Source of the DNA: an uncultured Helicobacter sp.
GTDB lineage: Bacteria > Campylobacterota > Campylobacteria > Campylobacterales > Helicobacteraceae
Assembly (NCBI GenBank): GCA_949298825.1
Contig: CASFYB010000011.1
Location: 1 to 32,368 of the forward strand
Direction of reading: 5' to 3'
Length of the DNA stretch: 32,368 bases
Under the pieces are notes generated by a model. It had not been told where the DNA came from. It did no database searches and worked only from the letters and a program-made list of their open reading frames with translations. The stretch's first letter is position 1. The number at the start of each line of letters is the position of its first letter. Position numbers and translations under genes: made by a program. Below, in pieces: positions 1 through 7,839 of the stretch.

Positions 1-1
1 T

Positions 2-109
2 TTAATAGGACCATTTAGATCTATTGATGAGGCTAAGGGTGAGGTGAATAACTATGAGGGTGTATTAAAAGAATTAAAGAGTGATGGTGAGATTATAGAA
101 ATAGAGTGA
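2..109 (+). CDS. C-terminal fragment of an unidentified protein
   Basis: An open frame enters from the left edge and ends at TGA 107-109, giving about 35 residues rich in Glu, Lys and Asp (it begins LIGPFRSIDEAKGEVNN and ends GEIIEIE). A perfect terminator hairpin follows 20 bases later, which supports a real gene end. The GPF-x-S-x-(D/E)EA pattern is faintly like SPOR or other small peptidoglycan-binding domains, but it is too short to assign. The rest of the gene lies outside the window. Confidence 0.5.
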   Translation, partial: LIGPFRSIDEAKGEVNNYEGVLKELKSDGEIIEIE

Positions 110-129
110 GGAAGGCTAATTAAACAAAA

Positions 130-170
130 CTAAAGCCTAATAGTTAAAAGCTATTAGGCTTTAGTATTTT
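130..170 (+). terminator. Rho-independent terminator after the first partial gene
   Basis: A perfect 14-bp stem (CTAAAGCCTAATAG at 130-143 with CTATTAGGCTTTAG at 151-164) encloses the 7-base loop TTAAAAG and is followed by TATTTT. It lies 20 bases after the stop codon at 109 on the same strand. The stem is moderate in GC, and the trailing T run is short and broken. Confidence 0.8.
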
Positions 171-583
171 AGATTGTTTTAGATTCTAAGTTTTTTAACT
201 GTTTTAGTTTTAGGTTCTTCAAATAAAACTATTTGTGAAATGAGTTTGATTTAAATCATTTTTGATTCTAAGAATTTTAGATTCTTAAATACTAAAAATG
301 ATTTTAAACAATCTTAGTTTTAAAAGACTTTAGATTCTTAGATTTAAAGTTTTAGATTCTAACTTTCTTTCTCTTGCCATCATTGTAAGTTTTTTGGACT
401 TCCTTTATTACATAGCAAGCAATGATGGTAGGAGAGGGAAAGGCAAGAGATAAGTGCAGAAAAAGCCAAGAAAAGGAAAATAAAAAAATTAAATAGCATA
501 AGAAGAAAGTAAAGAGAATAAAGATAAAAAGAAACTCAAAGTAGAAAAAAGGATCAGAATCTAAAAAAGCTAGAATCAAATCA
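171..583. repeat. Non-coding AT-rich stretch with TTTAGATTCT-like repeats and inverted repeats
   Basis: I see no convincing gene here. Between about 178 and 360 the string AGATTCT occurs four times (near 181, 269, 332 and 356) with several one-base variants such as TTGATTCTAAG. Two overlapping inverted repeats follow: TCTCTTGCC 370-378 with GGCAAGAGA 442-450, and CCATCATTG 377-385 with CAATGATGG 420-428. From about 420 to 650 the + strand is strongly purine-rich. An open frame on the minus strand (352-636) encodes a Phe/Leu-rich low-complexity peptide and is probably not a gene. Confidence 0.45.
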
Positions 584-1525
584 TCAAAACACTCTACATA
601 AAAACTCACGCAAAAATGCATAAAAAACATGCACAAAACTTAAAAAATAAGAAAACAAAGAGGCTTCAATCAAATACATAAAAGACAGATCACCCCCCCC
701 CCCTAAACAACACCTTCCCACCAATTTTAAAAGAGCTATAGAAATAGGCTTAGTATTAGAGCTAAGAGTTTTTGATAACATCACTGTGCTTCTATCTAGC
801 ATAGTAGTCCAGCCCATAAAAATATCAATATTTTGTGGGATAGCATTTAGGATTGAGGCTTGATTATTTAATGCATCATTAGCCTTATTTAGAGAATCTT
901 GTGTAACAAAGATAATATCTCCGCCTTTATTTGTGATGATAGATCTGTTATGAATTTTATGTGCATTGATATTTAAGGCCGCACCAGAACCAACATTAAT
1001 TTGTGCTTGCCCACTATAAGTATCTACCAGCCTAATACTAAATGATCCAGCGATATTAATATTAGAGGTTTGCAAAAAAGTATTAGGCAAGCCACCGCTA
1101 CTAGCCTTGCTATAATCTATGATGAGATTGCTTAGCTTGCTCATCCCACCTTCAAGATAAAACCGCAAATTATTCATACTAGAATCTGCTTTTAGAGTGA
1201 GCATAGAGCTTGTAGTGCCGTTTGTAGAGTAGCTGAAGTGCGATCTATCATAGCCAAAGTTGTTACCACGATTGCTATTTACATCGCTAGAAACTATAGT
1301 GACCTCTTTTTGCTCACCAGCATTTAAGATCACATTATGATTGCCAAAAACTCCCTTCTAAGTCTCTGCACTGCCTATCTGACTTAAAAGAACCAATGTA
1401 GCAAAAAAACTTAAAATTATTAAAAACTAACCTGCCTGCCGCTTTAAAACCGCCTAGATTTTACTATTTAAGATTCTAGAAAAATATCTGAATTTTTCAA
1501 TCAATATTTTTCGCATTTTCTTCAT
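584..1525 (-). pseudogene. Decayed or phase-variable autotransporter N-terminal fragment
   Basis: The minus strand reads as the start of a secreted autotransporter. A possible ATG at 1525 opens a basic leader that stops at TAG 1456-1454. The next frame (FKAAGRLVFNNFK) reaches a T7 run near 1402-1408. After a frame change comes a signal-peptide-like stretch (FFATLVLLSQIGSAET) ending at an in-frame TAG, 1360-1358. Past that stop the same frame continues as a passenger rich in Asn, Ser and Gly (GVFGNHNVILNAGEQ onward) down to a G11 tract (C11 on +, 693-703), after which it turns into hydrophobic noise ending at 584. No beta-barrel domain is present. The passenger resembles VacA-like or other Helicobacter autotransporters in composition only. 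The lesions suggest a pseudogene, though sequencing error in homopolymers, or slippage at G11, could explain some of them. Confidence 0.55.
693..703 (+). repeat. C11 homopolymer (G11 in the autotransporter strand)
   Basis: Eleven consecutive C bases lie inside the autotransporter remnant. Runs of this length slip during replication and are the usual phase-variation switch in Helicobacter surface-protein genes. Here the downstream frames are all poor, so the tract may be a relic of a once switchable gene. Confidence 0.8.
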
Positions 1526-1527
1526 AT

Positions 1528-2871
1528 TTACATCCAGTCTAAAATCTTTGTCACCTCACCTGCCTCATAGCATTTTATGGCGCTTTTTTGGGCTGGCTTT
1601 TTGGCTAAAATCGCATTTTTAAAGCCATAATTTTCCATCTCTTTTAATCTCGCATCAATATTGCTCACCTCGCGAATATCCCCAATCAAGCTCACCTCAC
1701 CAATAAAGGCGACATCATTATTAAGCACCCGATTATGCAGGCTAGAAAGGATGGCTGCCACCACAGCCAAATCTGCACTAGTCTCACTAATCTTAATCCC
1801 ACCAGTAACATTGATAAATACATCATATCCTTTTAGCGGGATATCTAGCTTCTTTTCTAAGAGGGCTAAAAGCATATTTAAGCGATTGATCTCAAAGCCA
1901 GTAGCAGCGCGCTTAGGGTTAGCAAAACTACTCTCACTAACCAAAGCTTGGATCTCTAAAATCAATGCCCTAGACCCCTCCAAAAGCACAGTGATAGCAC
2001 TTCCAGCAGCCTTTCTTTTTTGACTAAAAAATAGCTTTGAAGCGTTTTTAGCGCTCACTAAGCCATTTTGCTTCATCTCAAAAATACCCACATCTGAAGT
2101 CGTGCCAAATCTATTTTTAAACCCGCGCAAGATCCTAAGCTCACTGCTTGGATCTCCTTCAAAGTATAATACACAATCTACCATATGCTCCAAAACCCTA
2201 GGTCCAGCGATACTCCCCTCTTTGGTAATATGCCCGATGATAAAAATAGCAATGCCATATTCCTTAGCCAAACGCATCAATTCAAAAGTCACTTCCCTCA
2301 CTTGAGAGACAGAGCCTGGCGCACTCATGATAGATTCTGAAAAAATAGTCTGGATAGAATCAATAATACAAACTTCAAACTCCTTTGAAACCAGATGAGT
2401 TTTGATTATATTAAGCTCAATCTCATTTAGCAAAAACAAATGCTCATCAACACAATCAAGCCTATTGGCACGCATTTTAATCTGTGAAGCAGACTCCTCT
2501 CCGCTTACATAAAGCACCTTTTGACCTTTTTTGGCCAAAGAGCCAGAGACTTTGAGCAAGAGTGTGGACTTCCCCACGCCTGGACTCCCACCAATAAGAT
2601 ATAGCCCACCTCTAACTATCCCTCCACCAAGCACAATATCAAACTCTTCTTGCGTAGAGCTAAAGCGCTCTATATCCTCAAAACTTACTTCTGTGATTGG
2701 CAGGGGTTTAGATGAAGTCTGCACATCCCTCATCACTTTTAAGTCTTTAATCTGTGAGGCCTTAAGCTCTACTAGGCTATCCCATGTGCCACAGTTTGTG
2801 CATCTACCCTGCCATTTTGAGCTTTGAAACCCACAATGCTGACATTCAAAAAGGCTAGTTTTTTTTGCCAT
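1528..2871 (-). CDS. radA: DNA repair protein RadA (Sms)
   Basis: RadA is a RecA-like ATPase that promotes branch migration and processing of recombination intermediates, and in naturally competent bacteria also chromosomal transformation. The 447 residues show the full family layout: a four-cysteine zinc finger (C10, C13, C24, C27), a Walker A motif GGSPGVGKST (94-103), a Walker B-like VCIIDSIQT (167-175), the RadA signature KNRFG (252-256), and a C-terminal Lon-like domain from about 280. Length is normal for the family. It is the last gene of a minus-strand operon, 8 bases after ftsY, and its ATG follows the TAGGGTAG at the ftsY stop. The broken autotransporter begins right after its stop. 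Confidence 0.97.
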   Translation of the reverse strand: MAKKTSLFECQHCGFQSSKWQGRCTNCGTWDSLVELKASQIKDLKVMRDVQTSSKPLPITEVSFEDIERFSSTQEEFDIVLGGGIVRGGLYLIGGSPGVGKSTLLLKVSGSLAKKGQKVLYVSGEESASQIKMRANRLDCVDEHLFLLNEIELNIIKTHLVSKEFEVCIIDSIQTIFSESIMSAPGSVSQVREVTFELMRLAKEYGIAIFIIGHITKEGSIAGPRVLEHMVDCVLYFEGDPSSELRILRGFKNRFGTTSDVGIFEMKQNGLVSAKNASKLFFSQKRKAAGSAITVLLEGSRALILEIQALVSESSFANPKRAATGFEINRLNMLLALLEKKLDIPLKGYDVFINVTGGIKISETSADLAVVAAILSSLHNRVLNNDVAFIGEVSLIGDIREVSNIDARLKEMENYGFKNAILAKKPAQKSAIKCYEAGEVTKILDWM

Positions 2872-2879
2872 TTGCTACC

Positions 2880-3761
2880 CTATTTCGCTTCTACCTCAAA
2901 GATAGAATCAAGAAATCCCTGTATAAAGCTATTTTCATCAAAGCTTTGCAAATCCTCCATACCCTCGCCTACACCAAGCGCGATGATAGGCAATCGCAAA
3001 GTATGCACGATAGAGAGTATCGCCCCACCTTTTGAAGTGCCATCAAGCTTAGTGACTATCACGCCATCTATATCTAGCATCTCATGAAATACCTTAGCTT
3101 GATTAAGCGCGGAGCTACCCTGCGTGCCATCCAAGACTAAGATCTTATAATAAGGCGCATCATCAAGGGCCTTAGAGCAAATGCGCGCTATTTTTAAAAG
3201 CTCATTTTTTAAATTTGTCTGATTATGAAGACGTCCGGCTGTATCAATGATCACATGATCTATATTGCGAGCTATCCCAGCCTTGATTGCATCAAAAGCT
3301 AGAGCACTTGGATCGCTCCCATATTGCGTGCTTATCACCTCAATATCAAGACGTTCCCCCCAAAGCTTTAGCTGATCAATAGCAGCTGCCCTAAATGTAT
3401 CCCCTGCTCCTAAGATCACTTTTTTACCCTTAGATTTATAAAGATTGGCAAGCTTGGCTATTGTAGTGGTTTTGCCAGCGCCATTGACCCCGATGATAAG
3501 CTCGACTAAAGGCTTATGGCTAATGGGCTTTAAAACTAGCTTATCATAATAGCTCTCCCCTCTAAAAAAGCGCGATAAAGCCACATCTGCCTGACTTCTT
3601 GTGATCGTATTTGGCAGGTTAGATAAAAGGCTTTCTATGATGTCATAATCCACATCTGATTCTATTAAAATCTCTTCAAACTCATCTTTGCTAATCTCTA
3701 AACGCTTAGACCCTAGAATCTTCGCAATATTTTGCGCTGTTTTTTTAAAAAACCCTAGCAT
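2880..3761 (-). CDS. ftsY: Signal recognition particle receptor FtsY
   Basis: FtsY is the SRP receptor GTPase that docks ribosome-SRP complexes at the inner membrane. The 293-residue protein has the NG domain: the N helical bundle (about 1-80), G1 [10 protein letters not shown] (91-100), DTFRAAAID (121-129), DTAGR (173-177) and TKLDG (237-241), ending in the [10 protein letters not shown] region. It lacks the long acidic A domain of E. coli FtsY, as usual for small epsilonproteobacterial versions. The ATG at 3761 has AAGGAG just upstream, inside the end of the TlpA-like gene, whose stop is 2 bases away, so the two are likely translationally coupled. Confidence 0.96.
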   Translation of the reverse strand: MLGFFKKTAQNIAKILGSKRLEISKDEFEEILIESDVDYDIIESLLSNLPNTITRSQADVALSRFFRGESYYDKLVLKPISHKPLVELIIGVNGAGKTTTIAKLANLYKSKGKKVILGAGDTFRAAAIDQLKLWGERLDIEVISTQYGSDPSALAFDAIKAGIARNIDHVIIDTAGRLHNQTNLKNELLKIARICSKALDDAPYYKILVLDGTQGSSALNQAKVFHEMLDIDGVIVTKLDGTSKGGAILSIVHTLRLPIIALGVGEGMEDLQSFDENSFIQGFLDSIFEVEAK

Positions 3762-3763
3762 TA

Positions 3764-4408
3764 TTACTCCTTAATCCCTGCTTGAGCAATATCAAACATC
3801 AACATCTCTTGGACTACTGCACCTTGATAGTGCTGATATAGTTTATGCTTCCTATCATAAAGAAGCAAAAAAGGCAATTTTACATCATCAAATTGATCCT
3901 CTTTACTAGAATCTTCAGATTGATCTTTTCTGATCTCTTCTTGCATCTTTTTATACAAATCTTTTACCAAGTGCTTTTTATCACTAGGGTTAAATACCAA
4001 AAAAGGTAGCTCATACTTGTGGATAAAATGCTCTAGTTTTGCTTTTTGCATAGGCTTATTTAAAAGGGCTATAACCTTTAAGTCTCCATAATCATTATGG
4101 AGATTTTTCAAGCTCTCTATATACTCAAGTGAAAGCGCATCATCCACATCAAAGCAAAAAAGCAAGATCATATCCTTTTTTAAAAAGGCTGGCTTTAGCC
4201 TGATGCTATAGTAATCTGTATGGATAGTATAGCTTTGGCTAGAAGCACTAAACTTATAGCCTAAATTGAAAAAAACATAAAGACCTATGATGATAAGAAG
4301 GGCCAAAATAGCGATTATTCGCCTTTGGATCACCCACGCTCTATATGATTTTTTCCCCTTAAAAATAGGGGGCAAAATAAGCGCAGTTTTAGTAAAAAGC
4401 TTTTTCAA
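3764..4408 (-). CDS. TlpA/thioredoxin-fold membrane-anchored protein lacking the CXXC site
   Basis: This 214-residue protein has a basic N-terminus, one membrane segment (about 31-50, [17 protein letters not shown]) and a periplasmic domain with a thioredoxin-like order: a beta strand at [17 protein letters not shown], then KVIALLNK, then a strand near [17 protein letters not shown]. The redox CXXC expected after the first strand is replaced by CFDVDD, so it is probably not an oxidoreductase. It matches in position the H. pylori gene between ftsY and the 5-FTHF ligase (HP0762 as I recall it). The TTG start at 4408 follows GGGAGA. It heads the operon with ftsY and radA and has a TATAAT box at 4444-4439. 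Confidence 0.75.
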   Translation of the reverse strand: MKKLFTKTALILPPIFKGKKSYRAWVIQRRIIAILALLIIIGLYVFFNLGYKFSASSQSYTIHTDYYSIRLKPAFLKKDMILLFCFDVDDALSLEYIESLKNLHNDYGDLKVIALLNKPMQKAKLEHFIHKYELPFLVFNPSDKKHLVKDLYKKMQEEIRKDQSEDSSKEDQFDDVKLPFLLLYDRKHKLYQHYQGAVVQEMLMFDIAQAGIKE

Positions 4409-4438
4409 ACATTCTCCCTAGCCATAAAATAAAAAATC

Positions 4439-4444
4439 ATTATA
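4439..4444 (-). promoter_or_regulatory. -10 box for the TlpA-like/ftsY/radA operon
   Basis: TATAAT on the minus strand, about 31 bases before the TTG start at 4408. No clear -35 box is seen, which is normal for the Helicobacter vegetative sigma factor. Confidence 0.55.
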
Positions 4445-4471
4445 GCAAATCAGACCTTTAAGCCAAAAAGC

Positions 4472-4477
4472 TATAAT
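4472..4477 (+). promoter_or_regulatory. -10 box for the 5-FTHF ligase/rny operon
   Basis: TATAAT within GCTATAATAC, 34 bases before the ATG at 4512. Together with the minus-strand box at 4439-4444 it makes a compact divergent promoter region. Confidence 0.55.
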
Positions 4478-4511
4478 ACAACCAAAATCCACAACCCAAA
4501 TAGAGCCAAAG

Positions 4512-5201
4512 ATGATAAAACAATCTCAAAATCCACCAAATAAGGATGATAAAAAACAAATATTTAGGCAGCAGTGCAAAAAGCAGCTTAAAAAAAATCA
4601 TACCTACTTTGCTAAAAAAAACCTGCTCATCCAAACCCTTCAAAATCTATTCATCTCACTTAGACCAAAAAATGTCTTGCTTTATATGCCTATGAGTTTT
4701 GAAGTTGATATTTATCCACTGATCCTATGGCTTAGGCGCACTAGATTCCAGCAAGGCAAAATCAAGGTTTTTGTGCCCAAAATTAGAGAGATTAGCTTTG
4801 ATAGTGTAGAATTTCGCTTGCATGTGCGCAAAAATAACTATGGCATCTATGAGCCAGATTCCATAGCTAAAACACCTAAAATCGATCTGATGCTCATCCC
4901 TATTTTAGGCATAGATCAGACTTTTAGGCGCATTGGCTTTGGCAAGGGGATGTATGATAGATTCTATGCGCGCTTAAAGCACAAGCCAAAAGTAATTTTT
5001 ATAACTAAAAAACTATATTTTTCCAGTGAAATCATCACTCAAGATCACGATATTAAGGGTGATTATCTCATCTGTGATGACAGAATAATGCAGAGGGATT
5101 CAAATGATAGAAACTATTATTATCAGCTCGCTGATAAGCGGCGTGTTTTGCGGCGTAGTGGTATATCTCTTAAGCAAAAGAATGCTTGCTGCCAATGCTA
5201 A
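4512..5201 (+). CDS. 5-formyltetrahydrofolate cyclo-ligase
   Basis: The enzyme converts 5-formyl-THF plus ATP to 5,10-methenyl-THF, recycling a folate store. Family features are visible: a basic N-terminal helix, VLLYMPMSFEVDIYPLI, KVFVPKI, YGIYEPD, and the ATP/folate-binding block LMLIPILGIDQTFRRIGFGKGMYDRFYARL (seen around residues 126-155). The family core ends near DYLICDDRIM; the last 35 or so residues are an extension that overlaps the start of rny by 98 bases. The ATG at 4512 has only a weak ribosome site. Position next to rny, ftsY and a TlpA-like gene matches H. pylori HP0761. Confidence 0.88.
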   Translation: MIKQSQNPPNKDDKKQIFRQQCKKQLKKNHTYFAKKNLLIQTLQNLFISLRPKNVLLYMPMSFEVDIYPLILWLRRTRFQQGKIKVFVPKIREISFDSVEFRLHVRKNNYGIYEPDSIAKTPKIDLMLIPILGIDQTFRRIGFGKGMYDRFYARLKHKPKVIFITKKLYFSSEIITQDHDIKGDYLICDDRIMQRDSNDRNYYYQLADKRRVLRRSGISLKQKNACCQC

Positions 5202-6642
5202 TATCATCATCCAGCAAGCAGAAGCAAAGGCAAAGGCCATCGAGTTTGAAGCAGCTAGCAAGCTTCAAGAATCACAAATCAAAATAAAAGAGCAAGAACT
5301 TGAGCTAAAGAAAAAGCAAGATGCCCAACAAAATAGACTGCACAAAGAAAATGAAAACATCCTCTCTTCAATCAGAGAACAAGAAAGAAGCCTAGAGCTC
5401 AAAAAAGAGCAAATCAATACACTCCAAAGCAAGCTTTTAAACCAAGAGAATGAAAAAAGCAAACTCATCACATCCTATAAAAAACGCCATCAAGAGCTTT
5501 TAGATGAGCTATCTAGCTATACAGAGCTCACTCAAGAAGAGGCTAAGAATCTACTTCTAACCCGCCTAGAAGAATCACTAACCACACAAAAAGCACGTCT
5601 TATCAAACGCTATGAGCATGAAGCCCTAGAAAATGCCAAAAAGCGCGCTAACTATATCATCGCCCAAGCTACCACACGTTATGCTGGAGAGTTTGCTACA
5701 GAAAGACTAATTAATGTTATTCACCTACCAAATGATGAGATAAAGGGCAAAATTATTGGCAAAGAAGGCAGAAATATCAAAGCTTTTGAGATGATTAGCG
5801 GGGTGGATGTGATCATTGATGATACGCCAGGGAGTATCATTTTGAGCAATTTCAATCTTTATAGACGATCCATTGCTGTTAAAACCATGGAGCTATTGAT
5901 AGAAGATGGGCGCATCCAGCCAGCTACCATCGAAGAAGTCTATGCAAAAGTCTCCAAAGATATGGAAAAGCAAGTCTTAGAAGATGGGGAGAAAGTCATA
6001 CTAGATCTAGGTCTACATGATATCCATCCAGAGCTTATCAAGCTTATTGGCAAGCTAAAATACCGCGCCAGCTTTGGCCAAAATGCCCTAGGGCATAGTA
6101 TCGAGGTAGCTAAATTAGCAAGACTTATGGCAGCAGAGCTTGGAGGGGATTCCCAAATGGCTTGCCGCGCAGGACTTTTGCATGATATTGGCAAGGTTTT
6201 GACCCAGGAAAATACCGGATCTCATGTCAGTCTTGGTGCAGAGATATGCAAGCGCTATAATGAACCCCCCACAGTGATCAATGCAATACTATCTCACCAT
6301 GGCGATATGGAGGCAAATAGCATAGAAGCCTCTGTAGTGTGCGCTGCTGATGCCATCTCAGCAGGACGTCCTGGTGCGCGTAAAGAGGTTTTAGAAAATT
6401 TCTTAAATCGTATGCAAGATATCGAAAAGATCGCTTCAGAAAAGTTTGGCGTGCAGCAAGCCTATGCTATTTCAGCAGGGAGAGAGGTGCGCGTGATTGT
6501 AAGGGCGGATTTGGTAGATGATGATGGTGTGAGTGTGTTAGCCCATGAGATTGCACGAGATATTGAAAAAACCATCCAATACCCCGGCGAGATCAAAGTA
6601 AATGTGATTAGAGAAAGCAGAAGTGTAGACTTTGCTAGATAG
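5104..6642 (+). CDS. rny: Ribonuclease Y
   Basis: RNase Y is a membrane-anchored endoribonuclease that starts mRNA decay. The 512-residue protein shows the whole architecture: an N-terminal membrane helix (about 3-23), a long Glu/Lys/Gln-rich coiled coil (about 30-190), a KH RNA-binding domain with GKIIGKEGRN (215-224), and an HD phosphohydrolase domain with the HD pair at 360-361 in GLLHDIGK, followed by LSHHGDMEA. The start at 5104 is chosen because it includes the membrane helix and has GAGGGA upstream; this puts it 98 bases inside the cyclo-ligase gene. Its stop is 2 bases from the stop of the convergent haemoglobin gene. Confidence 0.96.
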   Translation: MIETIIISSLISGVFCGVVVYLLSKRMLAANANIIIQQAEAKAKAIEFEAASKLQESQIKIKEQELELKKKQDAQQNRLHKENENILSSIREQERSLELKKEQINTLQSKLLNQENEKSKLITSYKKRHQELLDELSSYTELTQEEAKNLLLTRLEESLTTQKARLIKRYEHEALENAKKRANYIIAQATTRYAGEFATERLINVIHLPNDEIKGKIIGKEGRNIKAFEMISGVDVIIDDTPGSIILSNFNLYRRSIAVKTMELLIEDGRIQPATIEEVYAKVSKDMEKQVLEDGEKVILDLGLHDIHPELIKLIGKLKYRASFGQNALGHSIEVAKLARLMAAELGGDSQMACRAGLLHDIGKVLTQENTGSHVSLGAEICKRYNEPPTVINAILSHHGDMEANSIEASVVCAADAISAGRPGARKEVLENFLNRMQDIEKIASEKFGVQQAYAISAGREVRVIVRADLVDDDGVSVLAHEIARDIEKTIQYPGEIKVNVIRESRSVDFAR

Positions 6643-6644
6643 CC

Positions 6645-7037
6645 TTAGTGCATCCCACCCATGCCCATATCATAGATAGCTGATTGAAAGCGCTGGGCTA
6701 TCATTTGTGCTTTCATCAAGATAGACTTGGCCACCTCTGGAGTATATATCTCATCAAGAGTATCAGAAAATAGCCCAAGCCACACACTAAAATGCTCACG
6801 AGGAAATGGAGGGAGCTCTAAATGCTTTTTTAATGGCTGTCCATCAAAAACACTCTCTCCTAAAAGCATTTGCCGCCAAAATCTGCCTATCTTTTCCTTA
6901 TGGGCTTCCCAACTTTGAGAATCTACCCCTATAACCCCCTCAAAAATCGGACCCAAGTCCTTATCCTTGCGCACTCTAGCATAAAATACATCCATCAAAG
7001 TCTGGATATTTTGGTGGTTAATCTCTGAAGCTTTCAT
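6645..7037 (-). CDS. Group III truncated haemoglobin (Ctb-like)
   Basis: A 130-residue globin of the truncated (2-over-2) class, group III, as found in Campylobacter (Ctb) and Helicobacter. Residues agree with the family: Tyr19 (B10), His46 (E7), the probable proximal haem ligand His72 (F8) in LKKHLELPPFPREHF, and Trp86 (G8). Such proteins bind O2 and NO and are tied to nitrosative or oxygen stress in Campylobacter. The gene has its own ATG with AAGGA upstream and a perfect FNR-type palindrome 53 bases before the start, pointing to control by a Crp/Fnr-family regulator. It is monocistronic and faces rny. Confidence 0.9.
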   Translation of the reverse strand: MKASEINHQNIQTLMDVFYARVRKDKDLGPIFEGVIGVDSQSWEAHKEKIGRFWRQMLLGESVFDGQPLKKHLELPPFPREHFSVWLGLFSDTLDEIYTPEVAKSILMKAQMIAQRFQSAIYDMGMGGMH

Positions 7038-7090
7038 TATTTATCCTTATATTTTTTGACTAATTCTGACAGAAAATATCTTAAATATTT

Positions 7091-7104
7091 TTGATCCAAA
7101 TCAA
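7091..7104 (-). promoter_or_regulatory. FNR-type operator upstream of the truncated haemoglobin
   Basis: TTGATCCAAATCAA is a perfect TTGAT-N4-ATCAA inverted repeat, the classical Crp/Fnr-family site. It lies 53-66 bases before the haemoglobin ATG. In Campylobacter the equivalent gene is under NssR, a Crp/Fnr member; which regulator reads this site is not shown by the sequence. Confidence 0.7.
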
Positions 7105-7330
7105 GTGCAAATGCCTAAAAATAGTCTATCTGCTTTAAATAATTTTAAAAACTACTAGTTAAAATAAATATTCACTACTTTAAGGAATACTCAATAATTA
7201 ATGATACAGAATCTAGAAAGTTTTTTTTATTAATAAAAATCTCAAATAAAATAAGGCTCAAGATAAGTTAAGAGGATTCTCTGATCAATTTTAGTAATTT
7301 TTGATAGAGATTCTCTTGATTTATTTTTAT

Positions 7331-7746
7331 CTAAACCCACATTCTTTCAAATGCAGATAGAAATTCTCTTATACCTTTGAATTTTGAAAGCCTATGTTTT
7401 GCATAGCTGCCCCAAAAATTTTCTATCCCATTGATATGACTTTTTCCTTTTGCAAATTCACTTTGAGTATGCTTAACTCTATAATGCTCTTTTGCTCCAT
7501 AATCCACTAATCTATCATAAGCTTTAGAAGATCAGAATAGATTGTACTTTCTTGAAGTTCGCTAAACTCTATAGGAATCAAAGCCTTTGCTTTGCAATTT
7601 GTAACTACTTGAGTATAAGCATTACCATCTCTTTTTAGCATTCCTTCTTGCAAAGTGAGCAAAGCGAAACAAAACATAGTTCAATATTTCTCTAAATTTT
7701 TTCTAAAATTTTGGAGTGATAGATACTTGTTTTTCATCACTCTCAT
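7331..7746 (-). pseudogene. IS1595-family (ISXO2-like) transposase remnant
   Basis: An ATG at 7746 starts a normal-looking N-terminus (KNKYLSLQNFRKNLEKY) that stops after 21 residues. Further on, the same strand encodes GMLKRDGNAYTQVV to IYSDLLK, and after a one-base frameshift near 7526-7530 continues from KAYDRLVDYGAKEHYRV through KGKSHINGIENFWGSYAKHRL to a stop at 7333-7331. HINGIENFW...AKHRL is the signature around the last catalytic Glu of ISXO2-like DDE transposases. Deletion, stop and frameshift make it inactive. Confidence 0.75.
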
Positions 7747-7790
7747 CGTAGCTAAAAACTCCTAATAAAGTTTTTAACTTATCTTGAGCC
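7739..7790 (+). repeat. 52-bp direct repeat, left copy
   Basis: Matches 11442-11493 in the same orientation with a single mismatch (C at 7752, T at 11455). It consists of the outer end of the IS1595-like remnant, from the terminal inverted repeat to just past the transposase ATG. The two copies bracket the two DUF262 genes. Confidence 0.9.
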
Positions 7791-7803
7791 TAATTTTTTT
7801 TGA

Positions 7804-7813
7804 GGGGGGGGGG
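7804..7813 (+). repeat. G10 homopolymer next to the DUF262 gene
   Basis: Ten G bases lie between the IS remnant and the stop codon of the DUF262-DUF1524 gene (7840). TGAGGGG 7801-7807 can pair with CCCCTCA 7819-7825. The tract is outside the gene as annotated, so slippage would not change its frame; it may be a scar of the insertion. Confidence 0.7.
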
Positions 7814-7839
7814 ATTAGCCCCTCACCTTCTTTTGTATC

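Larger units (their letters stand above)
7255..7790. mobile_element. Internally deleted IS1595-like element with inverted ends
   Basis: GGCTCAAGATAAGTTAA at 7255-7271 is repeated inverted at 7774-7790, giving 17-bp perfect terminal inverted repeats 536 bp apart (outer edge to outer edge). Between them lies a broken IS1595 (ISXO2-like) transposase on the minus strand. The span is shorter than I expect for a complete element of this family, so a piece including the zinc ribbon and the first catalytic Asp is missing. The 8 bases beyond each end do not match, so no target duplication is visible. Confidence 0.65.

Noticed and set aside
352-636. Minus-strand open frame of 94 codons
   Set aside because: Product is a Phe/Leu-rich low-complexity peptide made by a purine-rich opposite strand; no family resemblance and no ribosome site, so listed only as part of the non-coding stretch.
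7804-7813. G10 as an on/off switch for the DUF262-DUF1524 protein
   Set aside because: The stop codon at 7840 comes before the tract in reading direction, so length changes would not alter the protein.
7801-7825. Stem around G10 as a Rho-independent terminator
   Set aside because: In the direction of the DUF262 genes the stem is followed by A bases, not T, so it does not fit a terminator.
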